Shown piece after piece: positions 8,093-17,086 of a DNA stretch of 62,023 bases. The stretch is taken from contig NZ_JACEHH010000054.1 of the NCBI RefSeq assembly GCF_014154935.1, positions 1-62,023 on the forward strand. Reading direction: 5' to 3'. The stretch's first letter is position 1. Every line of letters starts with the position of its first letter. A program made the translations under genes and the position numbers. Origin of the DNA: Stieleria mannarensis (GTDB lineage Bacteria > Planctomycetota > Planctomycetia > Pirellulales > Pirellulaceae). The notes beneath the pieces were generated by a model, which saw nothing but the letters and a program-made list of their open reading frames with translations, was not told the DNA's origin and did no database searches.

Positions 8093-9595
8093 ATGAAAGG
8101 CTCTGATTCCGTGATCTCTGAAACGACTCTGGTCCCGCTGTCGGCCAACGACGCCTCTTGTTTTCGCGACGTCTGCCGCGCTGCCGGCTATTCGCAGACA
8201 AAGCTTCACGAGACGTACGAATTCCTGGTGCCGCCTCCCAGCGACCGTTTGCCGCCAACGCTACTCTCTTCGCTTCGCCCCTGCCAGAGTCCGTTTGACG
8301 TGCTCTCCAGACTGTTTTTCTTGGGGATCGCCGTCGATGCCGACGTCGCCGCCGGGCTGCTTCCCAGCGCGATGGTTCAGTCGTGCCTGCAAAGCGGCTT
8401 GGCATCGAAACACGATGGCAAATTGCGCCCGGCCGCGACCCTGGTCCCGGTGGACGACCTGTTGTTCGCCGCCGATCTGCAGCGGACCGACTATCTGGAC
8501 AACGACTTGTTTGTCCCCACATTGTGTGACGCGGCATTGCATCTCAATGCGGTGGCGATTCACAACCGAGGCGGCAAAACGCTAGATCTTTGCAGCGGGT
8601 TTGCATTGCATGGGATCACCTCCAGCAGACACAGTGAGTCGGTGGTTGCCTCGGACTTGAACCCCAGGGCGGCAGAGTTCGCTCGTTTTAACGCCGCGCT
8701 GAACGGTTGTGAAAACGTGCGTGCCGTCACCGGCGACCTTTTCTCGGCGGTCGCCGGCGAGCGTTTTGACACCATCCTGGCCAATCCTCCGTTCATCATT
8801 TCCCCGTCCGCGGTGACGACGTATCGCTACAGCCCGTTCGAGCTGGACGGGTTCATCAAGATGATGTTCGCCGCTGTCCCCGAGCATCTGGAAGAAGGCG
8901 GAACGTTTCAGGCGATCTGCGAATGGGTCGAACTGGAAGGCCAGGATTGGCAGGACCGATTGAGAAGCTGGTTTGCCGGTTCGAACTGCGACGTCTGGGT
9001 GCTTTCGGCCAATCGCCAATTCCCATCGACCTATGCCCGCAGCGTGCTCAGCCAATCCATCGCCGATGAAGTCGAATTGTCGAGGCAACAGGAGCAATGG
9101 GAGCAGTACCTTCGCCAGCGCGGCGTCGCTGCGATCCAGGGCGGGTTTATCTTCTTGCGACGACGCCGGGGGAACAACTGGTTCGATTTCACGGAGCTGA
9201 CCAAGCCGGTTCGCGAGCCCATCGGTGATGCGATCGCCCAAGGGTTTGCGAGCCGCGACATCGTCTTTGGCAGCGACGGCGATGACACGCTACTGTCATG
9301 CCGACTGGCCGTTGCAGACGACTTGCGTCAAGTCGAAACCTCTCACTGGAAAGACTTTCGCTGGAAACGCGACTCGATCGTCCTGCACCTGGACAAGGGG
9401 CTGCCGGTGACCATCGGAATCGACGGCTACATCCGGACGCTGATCGAACAATTTGACGGCTCGCGGAATGTTCGAGAGTGCCTGGACCTGTTTTCCAAAG
9501 AGATCGGACTGCCGATCGAAACGGGGCGCAAGAAGGGGCTGGAGGTGGTGCGCTCGATGTTGAAGAACGGGATCCTGGTCGCGATGCCCTCGTGA
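8093..9595 (+). CDS. Class I methyltransferase with NPPF motif
   Basis: A 500-residue protein. Residues ~1-150 form a helical N-terminal domain; the methyltransferase follows, with motif I TLDLCSGFALHGI near residue 165 and the catalytic-type motif IV NPPF near residue 230. NPPF/NPPY is typical of enzymes that methylate amide or exocyclic amino groups (the HemK/PrmC and RsmC group). The last ~80 residues (GYIRTLIEQFDGSRNVRECLDLFSKE) look like a PqqD-like small winged helix, which may bind a peptide. It follows the TPR-methyltransferase by 14 bp. I cannot name the substrate. Confidence 0.75.
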   Translation: MKGSDSVISETTLVPLSANDASCFRDVCRAAGYSQTKLHETYEFLVPPPSDRLPPTLLSSLRPCQSPFDVLSRLFFLGIAVDADVAAGLLPSAMVQSCLQSGLASKHDGKLRPAATLVPVDDLLFAADLQRTDYLDNDLFVPTLCDAALHLNAVAIHNRGGKTLDLCSGFALHGITSSRHSESVVASDLNPRAAEFARFNAALNGCENVRAVTGDLFSAVAGERFDTILANPPFIISPSAVTTYRYSPFELDGFIKMMFAAVPEHLEEGGTFQAICEWVELEGQDWQDRLRSWFAGSNCDVWVLSANRQFPSTYARSVLSQSIADEVELSRQQEQWEQYLRQRGVAAIQGGFIFLRRRRGNNWFDFTELTKPVREPIGDAIAQGFASRDIVFGSDGDDTLLSCRLAVADDLRQVETSHWKDFRWKRDSIVLHLDKGLPVTIGIDGYIRTLIEQFDGSRNVRECLDLFSKEIGLPIETGRKKGLEVVRSMLKNGILVAMPS

Positions 9596-9712
9596 GACCT
9601 GATCGTTCGCGGCCTGTTGATCAGACCAGGCCGCAGCGTGAGCAAGGGACGCAGCGAGATCCACTCGCTTGCGTTTCGGGCTACCCGGACATCGCCACTT
9701 CGCTCATGAAAC

Positions 9713-9795
9713 ACCGTGAATCGCCGGTCGGACGTAGCTACCTTCGCCAGAAGGTGGATCCCCAGGGTTTTCCACGCTCTGGCGAGCGTAGCTAC
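9713..9795. repeat. Palindromic repeat GTAGCTACCTTCGCCAGA (family A)
   Basis: Left arm 9734-9751 and right arm 9778-9795 are inverted copies of GTAGCTACnnTCGCCAGA with two mismatches, separated by AGGTGGATCC-type DNA. Other copies are at 20733-20814, 61965-62023 (cut by the window end) and a degraded one at 54471-54524. It is non-coding and REP- or MITE-like. Confidence 0.8.
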
Positions 9796-9808
9796 ACCAA
9801 AGATCGTT

Positions 9809-9917
9809 TGTGGCAGCGGAATTCGCCAAGAATTTCGGCTTATCCCGTGTGGACTGCTGCGAGACGAAAGCCTTGGCGGCTTCCGCTACGGGTTTAGGGA
9901 TACGGGTCTAGGGACAA
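9809..9917. repeat. Palindromic repeat AGCGGAATTCGCCAAG (family B)
   Basis: Inverted arms lie at 9814-9836 and 9865-9887 and match at 19 of 23 positions. A longer second copy is at 39061-39195. It directly follows a family A element, so the region 9596-9940 between convergent genes is essentially repeat DNA. Confidence 0.78.
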
Positions 9918-9940
9918 AGCCTGGTCAATCGTTGGGCCGT

Positions 9941-10357
9941 TCAGCCGCTGGCGCGAAACCGTTCGATCAGCTCGCGGATCGTCGCTTCATTGGCGTAGTA
10001 CTCTGGCTCCACGTCATGCTGCTGGTGCCAGCGCAAGAATTCGAGCAACTCCGGCGGTTTCAGTTCATTGATCAACGTCGGATTGATCGGAAACTGATAG
10101 CCGTGCTCCTGGATTTTCTCACACACCTGAATCAGTTCGGACGCGTCGAGCAGGTTGGCGGCCCCGGCATCAACGAGCGCATGGACGCCGAGCGGAGTGG
10201 GCGCGGGGTTTTGGGTCAGGAATCGGTCGACGACCTGCCAAACGGTCGCGACCTGCAGCGTCTGGCGCAGATCGCTCTGCGGCACGGTGCGCGGAGAATC
10301 CGGCGATGCGGCCGGCGGCGCAGGACCGGAGACGAGTTTTTTTAGCCAAGCGAACAT
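9941..10357 (-). CDS. Hypothetical protein
   Basis: A 138-residue protein starting MFAWLKKLVSG, preferred over an in-frame start 11 codons upstream that would add a Cys-rich run. After a short proline-rich linker (PAPPAASPDSPRTVPQ) it is mostly helical: DLRQTLQVATVWQVVDRFL, LLDASELIQVCEKIQEHGYQFP and ATIRELIERFRASG. There is no signal peptide or catalytic motif that I recognise. It stands alone, convergent with the methyltransferase pair. Confidence 0.6.
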   Translation of the reverse strand: MFAWLKKLVSGPAPPAASPDSPRTVPQSDLRQTLQVATVWQVVDRFLTQNPAPTPLGVHALVDAGAANLLDASELIQVCEKIQEHGYQFPINPTLINELKPPELLEFLRWHQQHDVEPEYYANEATIRELIERFRASG

Positions 10358-11116
10358 CACCAGAGCATAGCAGCAACACCACCGCGGCAACCAGATCGAC
10401 GCTCACCGGTCCAGGGCGTGCGGTTTTGAAATCATCCTCCTGGCCGGAGGGTCGAGCGCAACGTGGGGCATAGGCATCAAGTTAAGACAGGGAACGATCG
10501 AACACGCGACGTCACCCTCCCTTCCAGTGCGTTGGTGCCTACACAAATCGGTCCGCAATTCAGAGCATGGCTCCCCTCTCCCTAAAACATATTGCGCAAA
10601 CAGAATTCGATCGCGGAAGGATGATGACCGCGATCGGTTTTGGGGAGCGGGGTTGGGGGTGGGCTGGCGAAAATCAATGGAACTTGGAACGTTGGGTAGG
10701 TTCGGGGACGTCCAGCAATTCTGCTGGATCCCTCGATTGCAAATTGCAAACTGTTCATTGCAAAATTCAAATTTGCCGGGAATCGTCGCTCAAATCATTT
10801 CGCAATTTGCACGGTTCATTTTGCAATTTTCAATCGTTGCCGGCTCACCAGTTTTCGACGCCACGTACTTTTCATCAGGCTAGGCTGGGGTGAGGTGCCG
10901 TGCAGCCAATCAGTTTTCGCGGCGCTGGCCCCCTCATCCCCAGCCCTTCTCTGTGCGCAAAGCCGGGGGAGAAGGGAGCCATTGTATGTTGTGTTGACTG
11001 CGCGTTGTGTTGACATCAATGCTTCCAAAGTGGGTTTCGTCTTAGCTTGATGCCGATGGAGTTGATCACTTGCCCGGCCAGATTGGAAAAGCTCGATATT
11101 GCAAAGGCGCAAAACA
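10358..11116. other. Gene-free region with AT-rich inverted repeat
   Basis: No open frame here looks like a gene: the short frames have no ribosome site and no family resemblance. The only structure seen is the inverted repeat at 10734-10836, listed separately. Confidence 0.5.
10734..10836. repeat. AT-rich inverted repeat (CGATTGCAAATTGCAAA)
   Basis: Arms 10734-10751 and 10819-10836 are inverted copies with about 16 of 18 matches. Between them GCAAATTT and GCAATTTGC motifs recur. The base composition is much more AT-rich than the surroundings. No ORF crosses it. Confidence 0.6.
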
Positions 11117-11153
11117 AAACGCGACCCGGCCGTGATCGACCCGGGTCGCGTTT
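11117..11153 (-). terminator. Rho-independent terminator of the RRM gene
   Basis: AAACGCGACCCGG at 11117-11129 pairs with CCGGGTCGCGTTT at 11141-11153, giving a 13-bp GC-rich stem. On the minus strand it runs into TTTTGTTTTG, so it would end leftward transcripts of the RRM gene. Confidence 0.75.
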
Positions 11154-11279
11154 GAGACATGAATGATTGGTCAGCGTGCCGGGGTGTGGAGACTGGAATC
11201 AGTCCGCCGTCACTCAAACGCTGGCCTTTCGGCCATTGGTTCGAGTGAACCCTGCCACGCAAGTTGAGCGTACGGCTCG

Positions 11280-11630
11280 TTACCAGCCGCCGCGGCCTCC
11301 ACCGCCGCCGCCGCCGTAACCACCACCGCCACCGCCGCCGCGGTTTCCGCCACCGCCGCCACGATAACCGCCACCGCCGCCACCACGCGGCGCTCGCTCT
11401 TGGGCTTCATTGACCCGCAGCGGACGGCCTTCAAAATCCTGTCCGTCCAGGGCCTCAATCGCTTCCTTTGCCGCTTCATCAGGCATCGTCACAAAGCCGA
11501 AGCCGCGGCTTCGACCCGTTTCCCGGTCGGTCAACACGATCGCGTCGTCAACCTGACCGTACTGGCTAAACACTTCTTCCAGCTTTTCCGTCGTAACGGC
11601 CCAAGCCAGATTTCCCACATACATCTTCAT
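11280..11630 (-). CDS. Glycine-rich RNA-binding protein (RRM)
   Basis: A 116-residue protein. One RNA recognition motif spans residues 1-77, with RNP2 MYVGNL at residues 3-8 and RNP1 RGFGFVTM near residues 43-50. The tail from residue ~80 is almost pure glycine and arginine (RGGGGGG repeats), as in cyanobacterial Rbp and plant GRP proteins. Such proteins bind single-stranded RNA and are often cold-induced. A ~140-bp leader without a gene precedes it, and a strong terminator lies 127 bp after the stop. The glycine tract is highly repetitive at DNA level, so its length may vary between strains. Confidence 0.92.
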   Translation of the reverse strand: MKMYVGNLAWAVTTEKLEEVFSQYGQVDDAIVLTDRETGRSRGFGFVTMPDEAAKEAIEALDGQDFEGRPLRVNEAQERAPRGGGGGGYRGGGGGNRGGGGGGGYGGGGGGGRGGW

Positions 11631-11824
11631 CGCTACTACAGCTCCAAATTCCAGAAGGCCTCATCACTCGGAGCTGTCCGCGACGCACAATTGGCGTCCA
11701 TTTCGTTCTGAGAGTCTCGGTCTTCGATCTCGCCGGACGACGACAACCGTCGTCCGCACTTGGGCACAGTGTAACACTATTTCCAGGTGGGCTGGGAGTG
11801 ATTCTTTGGGGGATTATGCCAGGA

Positions 11825-11842
11825 TACCCAAAAATATGGGTA
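11825..11842. promoter_or_regulatory. Palindrome TACCCAAAAATATGGGTA upstream of metal transporter
   Basis: Perfect arms TACCCA and TGGGTA flank a 6-bp AT spacer. The site lies 163 bp before the start of the metal-binding lipoprotein gene, in an otherwise AT-poor region. Size and symmetry fit an operator for a dimeric repressor such as a metal sensor; this is inference, since the box does not match a consensus I know. Confidence 0.4.
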
Positions 11843-12004
11843 CGTTTTTGTCCCTCCAGCCGCGTTTCGGCGCCGTCGCCGCCGGCGTGAACCGGCCGAT
11901 CCGCCGTCGGCGGGGCGTTTTTTCATCCGTCCCTCGGCTGGGATTCAGGCCGCAATCCGCCTAAATTGCACCGCGAATGATGCGTGAAAGCAAAGGAAAA
12001 CTTA

Positions 12005-13018
12005 ATGAAAAACGCTGCAATCGGCCTGTTGTTGGTCGCCGCCCTGCTGTTGGGATGCAACTCGGGCAATCCAACGTCCTCGACATCCACCGGCACCGCA
12101 AGTACCGGCAAGAAGTTGCGGGTGGTGGTGACCGTCGGCATGGTCGGCGACCTGGTCCGCAATGTCGGCGGTGACCGGATTGAGGTGACGCAGATCTGTG
12201 GCGCCGGAGTGGATCCGCACTTGTACATGCCGACGCGCGACGATGTCCAAGACATCATGGAGTCCGAAGCGGTGTTTTATTGCGGGCTGATGCTGGAAGG
12301 CAAGATGGCCGACACGCTCGAGAAAGTCGGTCGCACCAAACCGGTGTTCGCGGTGACCGACGCGATCAATCGCAGCCGGCTGATGTCCGCAGAGTCGGGG
12401 CAAACCGGCGAGGGCGGACAATCCCATGGCGACCCCCATGTTTGGAACGACGTGTCGATGTGGAGCGAGTGCGTGGACTTGATCCGCGATGAATTGACGC
12501 GTCTTGCACCCGAACATGCCGATCTGTTTGCGGCCAACGCGGCGGCCTATCGAGCTGAGCTGGAAAAACTGCACGCCTACGGGATCCGGGCGATCGCCAC
12601 GATCCCCGAAGAAAGTCGCTTGTTGATCACGTCCCACGATGCCTTCAACTACTTCGGCCGTGCGTACGGTTTGGACGTCCGCGGGATCCAAGGGATCTCG
12701 ACGGAATCCGAAGCGGGGTTGCAACAGATCAACGCGCTGGTCGACCTGCTGATCCGCCGCAACGTCAAAGCCGTCTTCGTCGAAAGCAGCGTTTCGCCCA
12801 AGAACGTCGAAGCGTTGATCGAGGGCGCCGCAAGTCAGGGGCACACGGTCACCAAGGGCGGCATGCTGTTCAGCGATGCGATGGGCCGCGAAGGCACCTA
12901 TGAAGGCACTTACATCGGAATGCTCGATCACAACCTGTCGACCGCCACGCGGGCACTGGGCGGCCAAGCCGATCCGGGCGGGTTCCAAGGCAAACTGAGC
13001 GGCCAAACGGAACATTGA
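12005..13018 (+). CDS. Metal ABC transporter substrate-binding lipoprotein (TroA/MntA type)
   Basis: A 337-residue cluster A-I binding protein that delivers Mn2+, Fe2+ or Zn2+ to an ABC importer. [18 protein letters not shown] is a lipoprotein signal with Cys at the lipobox. Metal ligands of the family are visible: His in DPHLYMP, His in GDPHVWND, Glu in VESSVSPKN and an Asp in [12 protein letters not shown]. There is no long His-rich loop, which leans towards Mn/Fe rather than Zn. ATG 12005 has AAAGGA eight bases upstream and was preferred over a start seven codons earlier. It is the first gene of a four-gene operon. Confidence 0.9.
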   Translation: MKNAAIGLLLVAALLLGCNSGNPTSSTSTGTASTGKKLRVVVTVGMVGDLVRNVGGDRIEVTQICGAGVDPHLYMPTRDDVQDIMESEAVFYCGLMLEGKMADTLEKVGRTKPVFAVTDAINRSRLMSAESGQTGEGGQSHGDPHVWNDVSMWSECVDLIRDELTRLAPEHADLFAANAAAYRAELEKLHAYGIRAIATIPEESRLLITSHDAFNYFGRAYGLDVRGIQGISTESEAGLQQINALVDLLIRRNVKAVFVESSVSPKNVEALIEGAASQGHTVTKGGMLFSDAMGREGTYEGTYIGMLDHNLSTATRALGGQADPGGFQGKLSGQTEH

Positions 13019-13046
13019 CAGCTGCCGACGACGGCGCGATCCGAAC

Positions 13047-13880
13047 ATGTTGAATCCACAAGAACGAACCGACGAAACGAATCTGCCGACGGCCGCACGC
13101 GACGATGGGTCGGGCGCGGACGTGCCCTTGTCGGTGTACGACTTGACCGTCGCCTACCACCGCAAACCGGTGATCTGGGACGTCGGCTTCGATCTGCCGG
13201 CCGGCCAACTGATCGGCATCGTCGGCCCCAACGGCGCCGGCAAAAGCACGTTGCTGAAGGCCGTGATGGACTTGATCCCGCGGGCGTCCGGGCGGGTGCG
13301 GATCTTCGGTGACACCTACCGGGACAATCGACATCGCGTCGGCTACGTTCCGCAGCGGGAAAGCGTCGACTGGCAATTCCCCGTCAGCGCCTTGGATGTG
13401 GTCGCGATGGGGCTGTACGACAAAATCGGTTGGTGCCGACCGGTCCGCAAAAAACACCGCGATCAAGCCCGCGAAGCACTGACGCGTGTGGGGATCGGCG
13501 ACCTGGCGGACCGGCAAATCAGCCAGCTGTCCGGTGGCCAACAACAGCGAACGTTCTTGGCCCGAGCGCTCGTTCAAGACGCCGACTTGTACCTGATGGA
13601 CGAGCCCTTCGCGGCCGTCGACGCGGCGACCGAACGCGCGATCGTCGAAATCCTGCGTGACCTGAAGGCCCGTGGAAAGACCGCCGCGGTCATCCATCAC
13701 GACCTTCAAACCGTTCCCGAGTACTTCGATTACGTCGTGCTGCTGAACATGCGCGTCGTCGCACACGGAGCGGTCGAAGAAACGTTCACCCAAGACAATT
13801 TGCAAAAGACCTACGGCGGGCGATTGACACTGTTGGACGAAGTCACCGAAGCGATGCGGCGACGTGAGAGTTCGATTTGA
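13047..13880 (+). CDS. Metal ABC transporter ATP-binding protein
   Basis: A 277-residue ATPase of the Mn/Zn/Fe ABC importer. Walker A GPNGAGKS is near residue 61, Q-loop [10 protein letters not shown] near residue 96, signature LSGGQQQR near residue 162, Walker B LYLMDEPF near residue 182 and the switch His in VIHHD near residue 216. [14 protein letters not shown] is typical of the ZnuC/MntB ATPase branch. It begins 28 bp after the binding-protein gene. Its stop lies three bases before a 7-bp tandem repeat array that separates it from the first permease. Confidence 0.94.
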   Translation: MLNPQERTDETNLPTAARDDGSGADVPLSVYDLTVAYHRKPVIWDVGFDLPAGQLIGIVGPNGAGKSTLLKAVMDLIPRASGRVRIFGDTYRDNRHRVGYVPQRESVDWQFPVSALDVVAMGLYDKIGWCRPVRKKHRDQAREALTRVGIGDLADRQISQLSGGQQQRTFLARALVQDADLYLMDEPFAAVDAATERAIVEILRDLKARGKTAAVIHHDLQTVPEYFDYVVLLNMRVVAHGAVEETFTQDNLQKTYGGRLTLLDEVTEAMRRRESSI

Positions 13881-13883
13881 GCG

Positions 13884-13951
13884 TTGGGAGTTGGGAGTTG
13901 GGAGTTGGGAGTTGGGAGTTGGGAGTTGGGAGTTGGGAGTTGGGAGTTGGG
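13884..13951. repeat. Tandem 7-bp repeat (TTGGGAG), nine full copies
   Basis: TTGGGAG is repeated nine times without interruption from 13884 to 13946, plus a partial copy. It sits between the ATPase stop (13880) and the likely permease ATG (13978). A GTG at 13864 would read the array as repeats of WELGVGS in the permease frame; because 7 is not a multiple of 3, gain or loss of one unit would break that frame. Confidence 0.95.
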
Positions 13952-13977
13952 GTGAATTGGACTGCAGGCGAAACGCA

Positions 13978-15570
13978 ATGTGGCATGCGATGGCACACAG
14001 GTTAAACGCATTGGTTGGCAACGCCGCCTGCGGTGGTCGCAGCTTGCCACTGGTGCGCGGGTTGTTGCTGCTGGTCCTTTTGACGGTGTCGGCAACGGTG
14101 TGTCACGCGCGGGGCCGACATCCGCAAAACGATGGCTCTCGTCCGGCCGCGTTTCAGTGGGCCGATACCCAATGGGGGCGGGTGTTGCTGATGAAGGACT
14201 ACAACACGCGGATCGTGATTTTCGGCGTCGCCGTGCTTGGCGGTGCGTCGGGATTGGTCGGCAGTTTTACGTTGTTGCGCAAGCGTGCATTGATGGGCGA
14301 CGCGCTCAGCCACGCCAGTTTGCCGGGGATCGCGATCGCCTTCATCGCCGCCAATTGGTTCGGCGGCAACGAAAAGTCGCTGCTGTGGTTGTTGGTCGGG
14401 GCGACCGCCAGCGGGCTGTTGGGCGTCGCGGTGATCTTGGTGATCCGCAACCAGACACGGTTGAAGGAGGACGCGGCGTTGGGGATCGTGTTGAGCGTGT
14501 TCTTCGGGGCCGGCGTGGCGCTGTTGGGCGTCATCCAGCAGATGGACACGGGACATGCCGCGGGACTGGAAGGGTTCGTATACGGCAAGACCGCTTCGAT
14601 GCGTGCCGCCGATGCCAAACTGATCGCCGTCACCTCGCTGATCGTGATCGCGGGCTGTTTGATCCTGTTCAAGGAACTGAAACTGCTGTGCTTTGACGAA
14701 GGATTCGCGGGAGCGCAAGGGTTCCCCGTGGTCGCGCTGGACGTCGGATTGATGTCGATGGTGGTGCTGGTGACGATCGTCGGATTGCAGGCGGTCGGCT
14801 TGGTGCTGATGATCGCGTTGTTGGTGATCCCGGCCGCCGCGGCTCGATTCTGGACCGAGACGATGTGGCGGATGATGCTGTGGGCGGCGCTGCTGGGGAC
14901 TTGCGGCAGCATCGTCGGCGGGCTGGTCAGCGCGTTGTTCCCCGGGCTTCCCTCGGGCGCGATGATCGTGTTGGTGTGTTCGATCTTTTTCTTCATCAGC
15001 ATGATGCTGGGAACTCGCCGCGGCGTGCTGATTCGATTCCTGCGACGACTGCGGCTCAATCGTCGGATCGATCGCCAGCATTTGTTGCGGGCGATGTACG
15101 AGCAGATCGAGAAACATTCCGGTGGCCAAGCCGGTCGCGACCTGGCGCTGCGGACCAACCGACGGACGCCCGTCACCATCGATCAACTGCTTTCGATGCG
15201 GAGCTGGTCACGCCGTCGATTGTGCCGAGCGATCGATCAAGCCGACGAAGATGAATTGCTGCGGATGCACGAGGGCACCTGCAAACTGACGCAGGCCGGA
15301 TTCACCGAGGCGGCACGTTTGACCCGCCAGCACCGCTTGTGGGAAATGTATTTGATCGCTTATGCGGACGTGGCGACCGCCAACGTGGACCGCGATGCCG
15401 ACAAGATCGAACACGTGCTGGCGCCCGAAGTGATCGATCAGCTGGAAGACCTGTTGGACGAACAGGGGATGATGATCCCGGTGCCGATCAGCCCCCACGG
15501 GATCGTCAACGACGACCCAACCGCGGTCGCAGGGAATCCGCCCGACAGATCCCCGGAGGCTTCGACGTGA
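13978..15570 (+). CDS. Metal ABC permease fused to DtxR/MntR-like domain (permease 1)
   Basis: A 530-residue protein. After a hydrophobic leader ([20 protein letters not shown]), residues ~65-350 form the multi-span ABC-3 permease ([26 protein letters not shown] is the family signature, cut here across two motifs). Residues ~365-520 look like a DtxR/MntR metal-sensor repressor: a degraded winged helix ([17 protein letters not shown]), then [10 protein letters not shown] and [10 protein letters not shown]. The His and Glu-His of these last two motifs correspond to MntR ligands His77, Glu102 and His103. ATG 13978 is preferred; GTG 13864 is possible. The gene overlaps permease 2 by GTGA. Confidence 0.85.
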   Translation: MWHAMAHRLNALVGNAACGGRSLPLVRGLLLLVLLTVSATVCHARGRHPQNDGSRPAAFQWADTQWGRVLLMKDYNTRIVIFGVAVLGGASGLVGSFTLLRKRALMGDALSHASLPGIAIAFIAANWFGGNEKSLLWLLVGATASGLLGVAVILVIRNQTRLKEDAALGIVLSVFFGAGVALLGVIQQMDTGHAAGLEGFVYGKTASMRAADAKLIAVTSLIVIAGCLILFKELKLLCFDEGFAGAQGFPVVALDVGLMSMVVLVTIVGLQAVGLVLMIALLVIPAAAARFWTETMWRMMLWAALLGTCGSIVGGLVSALFPGLPSGAMIVLVCSIFFFISMMLGTRRGVLIRFLRRLRLNRRIDRQHLLRAMYEQIEKHSGGQAGRDLALRTNRRTPVTIDQLLSMRSWSRRRLCRAIDQADEDELLRMHEGTCKLTQAGFTEAARLTRQHRLWEMYLIAYADVATANVDRDADKIEHVLAPEVIDQLEDLLDEQGMMIPVPISPHGIVNDDPTAVAGNPPDRSPEAST

Positions 15571-16964
15571 TCAGCGAGACGTCTTTGTCGATGACCGGGC
15601 CGTTTTTGTCGATGACCGGGCCGTTTTTGTCGATGACCGGGAAGGCACCTTGCCTGGGTTTCTCGTGGAGCTGGATGCTGGACGGTTGGATCGTCGTGGT
15701 CGGCGCATTGTCGGCGGTCGCGTCGTCGTTGCTGGGGAATTTTCTGGTGCTGCGAAAGATGAGCATGTTGGGCGATGCGATCACGCACGCGGTGCTGCCC
15801 GGGATCGCGGTCGCGTTTCTGGTCAGCCAGACCCGAAGCAGCTTGCCGATGTTTGTCGGTGCGGTGGTGGTGGGATTGCTGACGGCATTGTTCACCGAGT
15901 GGATTCGGGGGGCCGGCGGCGTAGACGAAGGGGCGTCGATGGGCGTCGTGTTCACGTCCCTGTTCGCGCTCGGATTGGTGATTCTGGTGCAAACCGCCGA
16001 CGCGGTGGACTTGGATCCGAATTGCGTGTTGTACGGATCGATCGAATTGACGCCGTTGGATACGGTCGCGGTGCTGGGTTACCAGGTGCCCCGGGCGGCT
16101 GCCGTGCTGTCGGTGGTGACGGTGATCAATGCGTTGTTCGTGTTGTTGTTTTTCAAAGAGCTGCGTTTGACTTCGTTCGATCCGGCGCTGGCGACGACGA
16201 TGGGGTTCTCGTCGACCTGGATGCACTACGGGTTGATGGTCCTGGTCTCGGTGACCGCGGTGGCCTGTTTTGAAAGTGTGGGTAGCATTTTGGTGGTGGC
16301 GATGTTCGTGGTGCCCGCCGCGGCGGCCTACATGCTGACCGATCGGTTGGGCGTGATGATCGCGATCAGTGTCGCACTTGCGATCATCTCGGCGGTGCTG
16401 GGCCATCTGATGGCGCTCAGCATTCCGACATGGATCGGCTATCGCAGCACGACGACGTCGGGAATGATCGCGGTTGCCGCCGGAGGCCTGTTTTTCGCCG
16501 CGGCGACCTTCGGGCCGCGGCATGGCGTTGTCGTCAAACTGGTGCGACGTCAACTGTTGTCACTTCGCATCTTGTGTGACGACATCGTCGCGTCACTGTT
16601 TCGCGGTGAAGAGCTCGAGCACCCGGCCCCCAAGACGACCTGGCTGGCGGGAGAGCTCTTTGCGTCGACTTGGTCGATGAAGATGGCGCTGACCCTGCTC
16701 CGCCGGCGCGGCGAAGTCGTTGTGCATGACGATGCACTGCGATTGACGGAAATCGGACGCGAACGGGGACAACGATTGGTCCGATCGCACCGATTGTGGG
16801 AGCAATACCTGGTCGACCGTGCGGGCAGCGGGGCCGAGCGGATTCACGACCAGGCGGAGCGGTTCGAGCACTTCACCGACCGAAACCTCCGCGACGAGCT
16901 GGCCAGGGAGACCGACGCACCGGTCGAGGACCCGCACGGCCGGCCGATTCCCGACGAGAACTAA
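15567..16964 (+). CDS. Metal ABC permease fused to DtxR/MntR-like domain (permease 2)
   Basis: A 465-residue second permease. GTG 15567 overlaps the stop of permease 1 as GTGA, which suggests coupled translation. The N terminus contains three copies of LSMTGPF from a 21-bp tandem repeat. The ABC-3 permease spans residues ~35-310 (VLRKMSMLGDAITHAVLPGI). A cytoplasmic C-terminal part (residues ~330-465) resembles a DtxR-type regulator: LTEIGRERGQRLVRSHRLWEQYL and AERFEHFTDRNL keep the His, Glu and Glu-His metal-ligand positions. The DNA-contacting helix looks poor. It probably forms a heterodimeric channel with permease 1. Confidence 0.85.
   Translation: MISETSLSMTGPFLSMTGPFLSMTGKAPCLGFSWSWMLDGWIVVVGALSAVASSLLGNFLVLRKMSMLGDAITHAVLPGIAVAFLVSQTRSSLPMFVGAVVVGLLTALFTEWIRGAGGVDEGASMGVVFTSLFALGLVILVQTADAVDLDPNCVLYGSIELTPLDTVAVLGYQVPRAAAVLSVVTVINALFVLLFFKELRLTSFDPALATTMGFSSTWMHYGLMVLVSVTAVACFESVGSILVVAMFVVPAAAAYMLTDRLGVMIAISVALAIISAVLGHLMALSIPTWIGYRSTTTSGMIAVAAGGLFFAAATFGPRHGVVVKLVRRQLLSLRILCDDIVASLFRGEELEHPAPKTTWLAGELFASTWSMKMALTLLRRRGEVVVHDDALRLTEIGRERGQRLVRSHRLWEQYLVDRAGSGAERIHDQAERFEHFTDRNLRDELARETDAPVEDPHGRPIPDEN
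15582..15644. repeat. Tandem 21-bp repeat in permease 2 N terminus
   Basis: Three nearly identical 21-bp units (15582-15602, 15603-15623, 15624-15644), each containing TTTGTCGATGACCGGG. They are in frame and add LSMTGPF heptads before the first membrane span. Confidence 0.92.
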
Positions 16965-17086
16965 ACCCGAGCGAGAGCTAAAAAAGTCCTCCCCGATCGC
17001 GTTATTCGTGGCCTACGTTTTTCCTGTAGGGCGTACTTGCGACAGGCCGCGAGTACCGGTCAACCACGAATCAATCTGATAGGACG

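Noticed and set aside
10527..11262. Small frames in the 10.4-11.3 kb gap
   Set aside because: They overlap the AT-rich inverted repeat and a terminator, with no start context or protein family resemblance.
13884..13951. CRISPR array
   Set aside because: The 7-bp units have no spacers; the other tandem arrays are also spacer-free, and no cas gene is present.
14002..15186. 394-codon leftward open frame opposite permease 1
   Set aside because: Its product is His/Gln-rich and low in complexity, and it is antisense to the conserved permease.
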